Shown piece after piece: positions 39,738 through 50,030 of a stretch of 64,000 nucleotides of DNA. The stretch comes from Symbiodinium natans (Eukaryota > Sar > Dinophyceae > Suessiales > Symbiodiniaceae). The notes below the pieces were generated by a model. The model was not told the origin of the DNA. It made no database searches and was given only the letters and a program-made list of their open reading frames with translations. Location: positions 227,089 through 291,088 of the forward strand of contig CAJNDS010002431.1 of NCBI GenBank assembly GCA_905221605.1, read 5' to 3'. Numbering within the stretch: the stretch's first letter is position 1; every line of letters starts with the position of its first letter. Position numbers and translations under genes: made by a program.

Positions 39738-39871
39738 ATCACTACTGCTACATGGGGGCCTTTGTCCTGACCTTTACGAGTGCGACAGAGCGCGGCATGA
39801 AAGCACAGGCAACATCGAGCCCAAAGGACTCCTTTTGCTTGAGAGATGCACTCATGCCTTCAGCAATGGCC
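39738..39871 (+). CDS. Exon, membrane-protein-like
   Basis: After gcccccAG, 134 bp open: HYCYMGAFVLTFTSATERGM, KAQATSSPKDSFCLRDAL and MPSAMA, with TAG at 39872-39874 that may belong to the intron edge (a GC donor at ATG-GC is possible). Hydrophobic start and mixed remainder. Preceded by TTTAGGG (39655-39730), unlike most islands. Confidence 0.5.
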
Positions 39872-39989
39872 TAGAGTTTGTTTGGGACTTAGGGTTTTGG
39901 GTTTGGCCTTTGGGGTTTAGAGTTTAGGGTTTAGGGCTAGGGCTTAGACTTCATTAGCTTTGCTTAATGGGTATTTGGCCTCTGGGCAG

Positions 39990-40061
39990 GTGTAAAACTC
40001 GACTGGCCATCGTGGGCGTCTTTGGCTTGATCGCCGGGGCGATAGCTCCGGGCACCGGGCG
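39990..40061 (+). CDS. Exon encoding a hydrophobic segment
   Basis: After ctgggcAG the frame reads CKTRLAIVGVFGLIAGAIAP and GTG, a clear membrane-spanning helix of about 17 residues. It ends at GCG before GTCAATTTAGGG (GT donor). Likely the same gene as the neighbouring hydrophobic islands at 41050 and 42156. Confidence 0.55.
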
Positions 40062-40584
40062 GTCAATTTAGGGTTTTTGGGATTTGTGGCCCTACGCCGC
40101 CAGGGTTGAGGATACAGACTTAAGTGTCCCTGACCCCTTCACCCGCTTTAAGTTAGGCGGTAGCTTCTAAATGGTTGCCCATCTCATCTCCCTGATCGCA
40201 AGAATAGAAGCAACCCTAGCCCTGAACCCTGAACCCTAAACCCTAAACCCTAAACCCTAAACCCTAAACCCTAAACCCTAAACAAACACTAAACCCTAAA
40301 CCCTACCAGGATAAAGGGTTCTAGCATCGTTGTGGCCCTTTGTTTGTTTGGGGGGCTAGGTTGTGTTGGGCTTATGAGCCCCATTTAAACCCTAAACCCT
40401 AAACCCCAAACCCCAAACCCGAAACCCTAAACCCTAAACCCTAAACCCCAAACCCCAAACCCTAAACCCTAAACCCTAAACCCTCATGAGCCATGCTGGG
40501 GAGGCTAGACTTTCAAGATCTCGGGGGGCCGAAGCTTCAGCGATTGAAGGGGTATAAAGAGGGACCCCTAGAAGGGACCCCCCC

Positions 40585-40597
40585 CCCCATATATATG

Positions 40598-40630
<33 letters not shown>

Positions 40631-40631
40631 C
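40585..40631. repeat. AT dinucleotide microsatellite
   Basis: ATATATATGTATATATAT-type run adjoining a run of C. A similar run occurs at 40825-40870 (TATATATATACACACAC). Both are in non-coding spacer. Confidence 0.9.
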
Positions 40632-40934
40632 GTACATAGTCCCTATATACCTAAGGGTGAACATCCCAACCCTAAGCCCCGAACCCTAAGCCCAAACCAC
40701 CTTCAACCCAAAATGCTAAAGTTGTTTCTACACCGACTCAATCGCCTACACCGCCAGAAAGATGGTAACATCAAACGAATACCCGAAACTCTGAGCTACC
40801 CAAGAGGGCCAAGACCTAAACCCTATATATATACACACACATATATACAAAATTTACATATACATATATACCCCCCCCGCAACAAAAAAAAAGCTAAACC
40901 CCTAAATCTTATCATGCCCTAGAACCTAATCCTC

Positions 40935-41074
40935 AAGCTTCGCTCTGAGATTTGGCTTCTGACCCCCCTAAACCCGAAACCCTAAACCCTAAACCCTAAA
41001 CCCTAAACCCTAAACCCGAGACCCTCAACCCTAAACCCTCAACCCTAAGCTTCGCTCTGAGATTTGGCTTCTGA
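40935..41074. repeat. Telomere-type tract flanked by perfect 28-bp direct repeats
   Basis: The 28 bases at 40935-40962 (AAGCTTCGCTCTGAGATTTG and eight more) are repeated exactly at 41047-41074, offset 112. The 84 bp between them are CCCTAAA-type heptamers with CCCGAAA/CCCTCAA variants. The right-hand copy continues into the open exon 41050-41155, and both copies carry the AAG acceptor. It is the clearest insertion footprint in the window. Confidence 0.95.
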
Positions 41075-41155
41075 TCCTCTGGTTTGCTGCTGGTCACCGG
41101 ATGACTTTTCTGGGCATAAGCTTTGAGCCCCAGCAGGGCGGCTCTCCGTTCCGGG
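41050..41155 (+). CDS. Exon encoding a hydrophobic segment; 5' edge duplicated by a telomere-type insertion
   Basis: From AAG at 41049 the frame reads LRSEIWLLILWFAAGHRMTF, LGISFEPQQGGSPFRG and runs into TTTAGGG drift. It contains one likely membrane helix (WLLILWFAAG). Its first 25 bases also stand alone at 40938-40962, left of the inserted tract, where they are followed by CCCTAAA and cannot continue the protein. Only the right-hand acceptor gives the full exon. Confidence 0.55.
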
Positions 41156-42155
41156 GTTGGGGGTTTAGGGGTTTGGGGTTTGGGGTTTGGGGTTTAGGGT
41201 TTAGGGGTTTAGGGCTTAGCGCTTAGGGCTTTCAGGGCTTTGGGGTTTTCAGGGCTATGGAGGGTTGAGGGCCTTTTGAGGTTTTGAGGGCAGTGCTTTT
41301 TTGGAATTTGTTGTGAGGCTGTTGGAGGTCGCTGGCTTCCCACCTCAGGTTTTTGAGTCTGAAAAGGGTCTTGAAAGGGTTGCTTGAAAGGGTGGATTTA
41401 GGACCCCAAACCCTAAACCCTAAACCCTAAACCCTAAACCCTAAACCCTAATTTGGGGTTTCGGGTTTAGGGTTTAGGGTCGCTACGGACTTCAGAGAGC
41501 TTGCAGGGTTTGTTTCGGGCTCAGCCCAGTCTCTGCTTTATGAGCCGAAACCCTTGCAGGCTTCATACAGCGGCCGGTGGATGAGGCACCCCTAAACCCT
41601 AAACCCTAAACCCCTAACCCCTAAACCTAAACCCCTAAACCTCTAAACCCCTAAACCCTAAACCCTAAACCCTAAACCCTAAACTCCAAGGCCCATCACA
41701 GATGCACGCAGTCCCCGCTTTAGGGTTTGTAGGTTTCAGGGTCTTCAGAACCCTGCATCCGAGAATGCCTTGCAGCTAGGCCCAATATACTAAAGCTGAA
41801 GCCCTACCGAACCCTAGAACCGTTTACTCCAGACCTCAAACCGTGAAACATTTGAGGCTCTGAAACCCCCCCAACCCCCCTCCCCTTCATGTTGCCGGAA
41901 GACCAGCATTGCCTCCTTCCCAGAAAAAAAGCAGCAGGACCTCTCTGACAATACTAACTCAAGTTGCGGACCTTTGTATCCGGAGCCGTGATACTTCTTC
42001 GGCTATTTCTTATCACACAGCTTAAGTTATTAAGGAACCCTATAAAGCCTGAACCCAAAACACCTAAACCCTAAAGCCTGAAACCCTAAACCTCAAACCC
42101 TAAACCGTGTAAATCCCAAACCCTAACCCTAAACCCTAATCCTTACTGTCAGCAG

Positions 42156-42248
42156 GGGCCTTCGGCTCAGGTCTGGGCATTGCGGTGATCGCTGCCCCCC
42201 TCGCTTGGGTCTGTGTGAGGCTGCAAGAGCAACGTTATGAGAGCTGCG
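42156..42248 (+). CDS. Exon encoding a hydrophobic segment
   Basis: After ctgtcAGCAG the frame reads GAFGSGLGIAVIAAPLAWVC and VRLQEQRYESC, a membrane helix followed by a charged stretch, ending at GCGG before TTTAGGG. CCCTAAA precedes it (42115-42140). Consistent with a polytopic membrane protein together with 39990-40061 and 41050-41155; the protein is not recognised. Confidence 0.55.
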
Positions 42249-42470
42249 GTTTAGGGTTTAGGGTTTTGGGTTTAGGTTTTAGGGTTTAGGGTTTAGGAGC
42301 TTGCGGCTCAATTTGGGGGTTTCCAAAAGTAGGGGTACATGTCTGGGGTCCTTTATTTTAAGGGGATCTACTCTTTGGGGGTCTGTTTTAGGGGTCCCCT
42401 ATCTGTGTAAACCCCCATTTGGGTTCTCCACAACCTCTGGCTGGGGCCGGGGAGAGACTGCTCTGGCTCG

Positions 42471-42716
42471 ATGGTGATGGACGTAGTGCAATACCATGGG
42501 GACTCTGAGAACATGACTTGGCAAGATGGTTTGAGCGAGCTCTGCTGCAGATTTCACACTTGGTGCGATTTACATGGCTTGGATAAGTCAGCGCTGGATC
42601 AATTGACTTTGGCACGTCTGCATGTGGATGCTGTTTCCTACGACTTCCCTTTGGGGCCTTCGAAGGCCTACGCGAATCGTCTTTTGCTCGCATTTTGCGC
42701 GGACTTTCTCAGGGTT
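42471..42716 (+). CDS. Long exon, gene unidentified
   Basis: The open frame extends left of the first ATG (42471) to at least 42411. It reads VQYHGDSENMTWQDGLSELC, FHTWCDLHGLDKSALDQLTL, VDAVSYDFPLGPSKAYANRL and LLAFCADFLR, ending at CTCAG before GGTTTAGG. Codon-like throughout, with no low complexity. It could be an extramembrane domain of the preceding gene or a separate gene. Confidence 0.55.
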
Positions 42717-44549
42717 TAGGTTATAGGGTCTAGGGGTTAGGGGTTTGGGGTCTACGGAATTGAGGGATTTCGTGCCTTTTCCTTGGTCTCTCCCGATCCG
42801 AGTGTTTATATGTGTACATATAGATATATATATAGATATATACTAATCCCTAAGCCCCAAACCCAAACCCTAAACATCTAATGTGTGTATATATATGTAT
42901 ACAGATATAGATGTATAGATACACTTTTCGAAAGACACGTTGAATCTTACATAGAGGATGTTGATAGTTCGGGGTTTAGGGTTTTGGATTCTCTGAGCTC
43001 AGGGTTTGGGGTTTAGGCCCTGAACGCTGCAAGCCCCAAAACACCAAATCCGAAAGCTCAAAAGCCCTACACCCTAAAGCCTTGATCCCTATTCAGTAAA
43101 CCCAAAGCCCTAAACTTCAAAAGGACCTACACACGGACACCCTCTACCTTTCTTCATTCTTGTTGCCTTAAAGTCCTAAACGCTCTGAACACTCTAGTGA
43201 AAACCCTGCACACCGGGGAAAGAATAACTAATCAACCCTCCGAAGCCCCCAAAAGCCCTAAACATCTGCAGCCTAGCACCGTGGGATGCCCAGTAGGGTT
43301 TAGGGTTTAGGGTTTAGGGTTTAGGGTGTAGGGTTTAGGGTTTAGGGGTGCCTTTATCCCTTTCTTGGGGGGTTTAGGTTCCCATTGAAACCCCTGTGAA
43401 CAAAACAAACGGCACCGTTTTAGTCCCAGGTTACTGGGCAGCCCAGCACTAGACCCCAAACCCTCCTAAACCCTATAAACCCTAATTAAACCCTAAACCC
43501 TAAACTCTACTAGACACCAAACTCTGAACCCTACACCCTGAACCCTAAACCCTAAACCCTAAACCCTAAACCCCAAACCCTAAAGCCTGTGCATTCTTGT
43601 TGCTGCGCTTACTCCGGGTTCGGCCGTGACGTGCGAGGCGGTGGCGGCGCCTGGAAGAGCAGGAGGGGGTGAGGTTTAGGGTTTAGGGTTTAGGGTTTAG
43701 GGTTTGGGGTTTGGGGTTTGGGGTTTGGGGTTTGGGGTTTAGGGGTTAGGGGTTAGGGGTTAGGTGTTAGGGGTTAGGGGTTAGGGGTTAGGGTTTATCA
43801 GGGTTTCTAAGGGTTTATAAGGGTTTGGGGTTTAGGGTTTAGGTCCGAGTTAAGGGGTTCATGTGGGCTTGATATAAATAATGGTCCCTTATCCGCTTAT
43901 GGCCCTAAACCCTAAACCCTAAACCCTATGGTGTTACGGAGGGTTCAGGGTTTAAAAGCGTCAGGATTCCGATTTTGGGACATTCCTTACAGTTTAGGGT
44001 ACCAAAAGGGGGGTTCAGGGCATAGGGTTCAGGCTGGGCAGAGTGGGTTTCGTGTTTAAGGGTTCAGGGTTTAGCGTTGAGGGTTCTGGGTTTCGTGTTC
44101 AGGGCTTCAGGGCTTTTGGGCCTGAGGGCTTAGGGTTTAAACAAGGCTTTCTTGTTGCTGGGACTTCTTAGTTGAAGGGGTCGGCGGATGTTAGATGTCG
44201 CTGTATTGGATGCGAGTGGCGGGCTTGGGGTTTAGTATAGGACCCCCAAACGTCCCCCCCAAACCCAAAGGGGTACCCATACCCTCCTTAAACCCTCCCC
44301 GTGGTGGTTGAGGCTAAACCCTCAACCCCCAACCCTAAACCCTAAACGTGTCCTAAACCCTAAACCCTAAACGAAATCCCGTGGTTGTTGAGGCTGCGTG
44401 TGTTCTGTGGACCCAGTGGCTTAGGACAGGGCCAAGGTCTATGCCGAAACCTTGTCCTAGTAGCAGAGTAGGTAACCTCCAACCTTTTTTGGGTAGTACA
44501 ATTCCCTTAGAACCCCAAAGTTACTGGACAACTAAGCTATAAAGCCAAG
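42717..44549. other. Telomere-type spacer; possible small exon near 43590
   Basis: TTTAGGG at 43293-43345 and 43675-43800 (many TTTGGGG and GGGTTAG variants), CCCTAAA at 43485-43585 and 43905-43930, and TA microsatellites near 42812-42845 and 42885-42925. At 43588-43670 one frame gives ILVAALTPGSAVTCEAVAAP between CCCTAAA and TTTAGGG, possibly an exon. Otherwise nothing is recognised. Confidence 0.55.
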
Positions 44550-44604
44550 AGTCGAGTTCGAGCAGGAAGGCTTCCGTGACGTCGCCTTGGCCTCAGCCGT
44601 CATG
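44550..44604 (+). CDS. Exon-like island
   Basis: After aagccaAG the frame reads VEFEQEGFRDVALASAVM and then meets CACCCTAAACACC. Short but coding-like. It lacks the usual preceding CCCTAAA tract. Confidence 0.4.
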
Positions 44605-46077
44605 CACCCTAAACACCCTACGCCTAAACCCTCAACTCAACTCTCTACCCTAACCCCTAGACCCTAGTAGGTATGTGGACCTGTCAAGTAAGCCCGAGAA
44701 GCCCTTAACCCCAAAGCCGAAAATCAAAGCCCTGAAGTCGTGATCTCCATCTTAAGGGCCTTTAGGGTTTGGGGGTTTGGGTTTAGGGTTTTAATAAGGT
44801 CTTAGAGACTGAGTTTTAAAACCTCCCATTGAACACCAAGTGGGCTCCCTTGTTTTCCCTTGGCTAGTTGTGATCCCTGTGCACTTATAGGCCCTGATCC
44901 CAAAACCCTAAACCCCAAACCCCAAACTCTAAACCCTAAACCCCAAACCCTAAACCCTAAACCCCCTTTGCCTTGCTGGCGTCGGCTTCATCCTTGTCCT
45001 CGGCACTGGGCACGTCGGATGTTGGGGATGGTGTCAGGGGTTAGGGTGTTAGTGACTCGGTTTAGGTTTTAGGATTTAGGGTTTAGGATTTAGGGTTTTG
45101 GGCTTAGGGTTGTTAGTGTTTAGGCTTTAATTAGGCTTTAGTGATGCTTTTCCCGGGGATGGCTTTCGAAGGTTCAGGCTTCTGGACCCCAGGGTTTTAG
45201 GGTTTAGGGTTTAGGAATTAGGAATTAGGGTTTCTTGTTTCTTGGGAGCCCAGTAGTACCCTGTTGCCCTTTCTGTTGGTTCTAGGTGTTCCTCTTTAGC
45301 CTTTGTTACAAGATGGTTACTGGGCCACCAAGGCAGCAGAGGGTTAGGGCCCGGATAGGTTTTAGGGTTTAGGATTTAGGATCTAGGGTTTAGGGTTGAG
45401 GGTTTAGGGCTGAGGGTGGAGGGTTGAGGGTTTAGGGGGTCGTATCATCCCGTCAACCCTAGCACGAGCCCCTTTTTTGTGAGATAGGAAATGATGGCAT
45501 CGTTAGGGGCCAGCAACACCACCAGGATAGCATCTGAGCACAGCTGAAGGGGCCGCCGCAGGCAACTGGGGATCTGTGGGCGGCAGACGGGACACCGCCA
45601 AAAAGTCGCCGAAAAGAAGCTTCCATACGCTTAGTATTGGGGCGTGTACCTCAACTACTGGTATATCTGCCCTGTCTTAAACGGTACAAGGTGGCTCAAG
45701 GTAAGGCGTGGAAGCTTAGGGGTTTTAAGGCACCCCCGAAACTCGAGCACCCTTCTCCAGAGGGATCTATCTCTCTTCTCATGTCAGCCGGGTATGTCAT
45801 TCACACACTCGAAAGCCTTGTACACTAGCCTGCAAGTGCAGTCCGGATCACTTTTACAGGTTCGAGGCTTTGTTTTTGTTGGATCTTACTCCCTTTTGCT
45901 GAACTCTTAAGGCCTACCCAAAAAACAGATTATCCTCAATCCCACAACTGAATCCTGAGCTTACTGCTCTTCAAGACCCCACGGAAAAACAAAAAAGCAG
46001 AAACACCGAGCAGCCATAAATCCTGTAACCCCGAAACTCAGGATGATTTCCCCTTGGACTGAGAATCTACGTGTCAG

Positions 46078-46188
46078 CAGCGGGTGATTTCCTATTAGTG
46101 TTGGCGGTGGTTACCCCAGGAGGATGGCATCGTGTTCCAAGCACCTTGCTGGCGGGAATGGTGCTTGGGGGATCACATACTGCAACCC
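46078..46188 (+). CDS. Exon-like island, hydrophobic
   Basis: After acgtgtcAG the frame reads AAGDFLLVLAVVTPGGWHRV and PSTLLAGMVLGGSHTATR, open for more than 100 bp. The hydrophobic stretch suggests membrane location and continuity with the 40-42 kb exons. The right edge is uncertain (46185-46195). Confidence 0.45.
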
Positions 46189-47136
46189 GTAAACCCTTAA
46201 TTCCTTAAACACCTGAACCCGAAACCTTAAACACCGAAAGCCTTAACCCCTGAACCCTATAACCCCTGTATCTGCATCGGCGGTGTCCCAGGGCCGTCTC
46301 CAGCACAGAATCTCGGACCCCTCGCTGCAAGAAATAAAGTAGCTCCGTAGCTCAAACCGCAATCTCATGCTTAGGGGTTAGGGTTTAGGGTTTAGGGTTT
46401 AGGGTTTAGGGTTTAGGGTCATGACTACCCACGAAAAGAGGCTCTGGCGACTTCTTTGGGGCATCGTATCAAGCTGTGTGTGTTTTCAGAAGGGGTTTAC
46501 GACCTACGGCGTGCGAATGTTGTAGGGGTAGGAGGCAGGGTTTAGGGCTGGGTGCCAATGGCTTCTGGCTTTTTCTACACTGCATTGAAGCCAAACCCTA
46601 AACCCTAAAAATCCTATCCCTAAACCCTAAACCCTAAACCCTAAACCCTAAACCCTAAACCCTAAACCCTAAACCCTAAACCCCCAAAAACTGAAGGAGA
46701 AGCAAAGCAAAGCCATGTAGCTTGGGGTAACCCTCGATCAGCAGGGGCCGGAGTGGTGCCAAGTTGGAAGCTTGTGCTTCTCCTCGGGAGTTGTCATGTT
46801 CTTTTGCACGAGGGCCTTAGGCTCCCTGAAGCCCTAAACCCTAAACCCTAAACCCTAAACCCTCAACCCTAAACCCTAAACCCTAGCCCTAAACCCTAAA
46901 CCCGAAACCCTAACTAGCAGGTTTTTACCGCCAGACTTCAGGCACTCATGAAGGAAGGTTGAGGGGTGAGGGTTTTGCGAGGATGCCCCAGACGTACCCT
47001 GATTCCCTTTCAAGAGCTTTTCTTTAACAATATGTGTTGGCTATATTTGGGTTCAGGGTTTATACAGAAATCTTAACTCCAATATCAGATTCTTATGTTG
47101 CTGGGTGGCCTGGACTGCGAGGAAGTTTACCTTATT

Positions 47137-47254
47137 GTTGGTTAGTAGGGAATGGGGGCATGAGGTACCCTACCAAATCCCTTACAGGGTTTGTATATAT
47201 ATATATATATATTTAGATATAGAGCCCCAATTCCCTCGTTCCTGCTAACCAACA
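47137..47254. repeat. Inverted repeat with (TA)n core
   Basis: TGTTGGTTAG...GGGAATGGGG pairs with CCCCAATTCCC...CTAACCAACA around a TATATATATATATATATA core. Same architecture as 36781-36861, with longer arms. Confidence 0.75.
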
Positions 47255-47644
47255 GAAAGTTACTGGCCTGAGTGTTCAGGCATTTACAGGTGCTTGTTTC
47301 TGCCGGGTTTAGGGTTTAGGATTTTAGGGTTTAGGTGGGGAGGGGGGATCACTCAATCCTTTGTTCGTGACGTGGTTGTGAAAGTGTTCGGGTTCTGGTT
47401 GTTCTCTAAGCCTTTCCTGGACCGTCCAGTGGCTCCTTAACTCCATACAGTAGATTTAGCCCGAAAAGCCTCGAACCTCTCCGGAACCCGAAACCCTAAA
47501 CCCTAAACCCTAAACCCTAAACCCTAAGCCCTAAGCCCTAAACCCTAAACCCTAAACCCTAAACCCCCTCAAGTCTCTTAAACCCCTAAGCCCTAAACCC
47601 TAATTCCTAAACCCTAAACCCTTATTGTTGGGAGGAGGGTTCGG

Positions 47645-47738
47645 ATGAAGCCCATTAACGAACGGCCAAAGACGTCTGGCCAAGAAGCACAGGTCGTATG
47701 TGTCGGTTTCACTCCGGCAGCTTCCGAAGCCGACTTGG
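47645..47738 (+). CDS. Exon-like island
   Basis: Reads MKPINERPKTSGQEAQVVCV and GFTPAASEADLG, then TTAGGG. CCCTAAA lies upstream (47590-47625) and eight TTTAGGG units downstream, fitting the exon polarity. It probably belongs to the gene ending at 48359. Confidence 0.4.
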
Positions 47739-48269
47739 GCTTAGGGTTTAGGGTTTAGGGTTTAGGGTTTAGGGTTTAGGGTTTAGGGTTTAGGGTTGAG
47801 TTTAGGGTTTCAGGTATAGGGGGGCTAGACTTGCCAGGAGAGAGGTCTTGGCAGTCACCCCACACTTCAAGGCCGGCCTTGTTCCCCATTCCTTGCACTT
47901 ACTACAAACTGGTAGAGGATTTGTTGTAGTCTCCCCTAAACTCAAACCCGAAGCCCTGAACCCTAAACCCTAATCCCTAATTAGGACCAATAAGATTCAC
48001 GGCAGTAACATGTCAGACGTTTGGGCAGAAAGGGCCATGACTTCAGGGAGTCTTCCAACGGTTGCCTTCGCTCTTACGGGGTGGTGTAGGGGTTTGGGGG
48101 TTTAGGGTCTTAGGTGTTCAGGGATTAGGGCTTTAGGGATTACAGGTGTAGGGTGTAGGGATTTAGGATTAGGATTAGTAGGGTTTAGGGAACTAACTTT
48201 GTGTCTGAAACCTTAAGCTCCAAATTCCTGAGGCTGTAGGTACCTGAAGTGGGCTTTGGACATTTGCAG

Positions 48270-48359
48270 ACCGCAAAGCCCGAAGAAGGACTGTACAGAA
48301 TCCGGGCTCTGTCTCACGCCGCACAGATGCAAGGAGATCTGCTGGCGGCAAGTCTCTAG
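48270..48359 (+). CDS. Terminal exon with TAG, gene unidentified
   Basis: After ggacatttgcAG the frame reads TAKPEEGLYRIRALSHAAQM and QGDLLAASL, with TAG at 48357-48359. It ends about 460 bp upstream of the uL23 start codon, so the two genes are arranged head to tail. Confidence 0.5.
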   Translation, partial: TAKPEEGLYRIRALSHAAQMQGDLLAASL

Positions 48360-48816
48360 GAGGGGGAGATCGCCTCCACTTGGCTCCCATGGGGAAGAAA
48401 AGGAACCTCCGGGTAAGACTCGACTCGTGCCCATGGGCTACTTGTTCTGAAGATCCGGGGGAGGTTTAGGGTAGTAGGGTTTAGGGTTTAGGGTTTAGGG
48501 CTTACGGTTTAGTGTTTAGGGTTTAGGGGTTCGAAACCTCTAAGCCGTTTTTGCCACCCTGGAGTACTTTTCATAGGGGATGAAAACTACCCTGGACACA
48601 CCACAGAGAGCCATACCAGTGGATACTGGTGTAAAACCCTACGCCCTGAGACTTAAAGACCCTTAACTAGCCCCTAAACCCTAAACCCGAAAACCCTAAA
48701 GCCTCGCCCTAAACCCTAAACCCTAAACCCTAAACCCCAGAACCCCGGCTTCTCGGCTCGAGGTGCGAAGCCTGGGCCGGGAAATTCGCGCCGGGGGGGC
48801 TCCGGGGGGTCGCGCC

Positions 48817-49999
48817 ATGGCACCCAAGGGCAAGGGCGACTCCAAGAAAGCCGAGAAGGCCCAGGGTTTAGGGTTTAGGGTTTAGGGTTTAGGGTTTAGG
48901 GTTTAGGGTTTAGGATGGCTTGGCGTTCAGGGTTACAGGCTTGGGAACCTTCAAGTAAATTGTTTTGGGAAGGGCTCTAAGAAGCAAATCTAAAGATCCC
49001 TAAACCCTAAACCCTAAGCCCTGAACCCTGAACCCTAAATCCTAAACCCTAAACCCTAAACCTTCCGGTTCGTTTCTGGCACACAGGCCGCCAAGGCCGT
49101 CAAAGGCACCGTGAGCACGAAGGCCATGTCCAGGATTTCCAATATGAGGTGGGTTTAGGGTTTAGGGTTCAGGGTTTAGGGTTTAGGGTTAGGGTTCAGG
49201 GTTTAGGGTTTAGGGTTTAGGGTGTAGGGTGTAGGGTGCAGGGTGCAGGGTGCAGGGTTTAGGGTTTAGGGTTAGGGTTCAGGGTTTAGGGCCCTTTTGG
49301 GGTTTTTATTTTCCGGGAATCTTACTATGTTGGGGTCTCTATTAGGCGTCCCCTATTTTTCGTAAGCCCCCATATGGGTTTCCCAACCAGTTTTTGTGTA
49401 GTTTGGAGAAGGGAGGGTTGGGGGTTCTTATCGTCAGAACTATACAACTTTTGCATGTACGGGGAATATTCTACTTGGAGGTTCAGGGTACTTAGAACCC
49501 CAACTATAACCGTATTTATAAGCCCCCCACGTCCCCTTACCCTCATGCCCTTTGACTTCTACACTTTTGACCCCCAAACTGGGGTCGCAAGCTTGTAGGT
49601 TTAGGGTTTAGGGTTTAAGGTTTAAGGTTTAGGGTTTAGGGTTTAGGGTTTAGCGTTTAGGGTTTAGGGTTTAGAAATCGAGAGTTTGGGGTGAATGTTC
49701 TGGGGGCTTAGGCACGGCGCAGAGTGGGGCTCGCTTTTGGAACCACCCCCAACCCTCAAACCCTGGACCCTAACAGAAATATTCATAACTAGCGCACTAA
49801 ACAAGTAGATAAAGATACATATATATATATATGTATTTGTATATAGCCGAAGATACCTAAGAACCAGCCCCAGCAGAGTCTTCCCAGTTCCCAGGCGAAG
49901 AAGATCCGAACAAAAGTCCGCTTCTATCGGCCCAAGACCCTCATCAAGGCACCCTGGCGGAGGGGTTCAGGGTTTAGGGTTTAGGGTTTAGTTTTTTTT

Positions 50000-50030
<31 letters not shown>

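Larger units (their letters stand above)
46189..48269. other. Telomere-type spacer with weak exon-like pieces
   Basis: TTTAGGG at 46376-46420 and 47741-47800; CCCTAAA at 46590-46683, 46828-46915 and 47488-47610. Open pieces at 46424-46515, 46733-46810 (one frame with EWCQVGSLCFSSGVVMFFC), 47645-47740 and 47860-47910 sit between C-type and G-type tracts and may be exons, but frames are ambiguous. A foldback element occupies 47137-47254. Confidence 0.5.
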
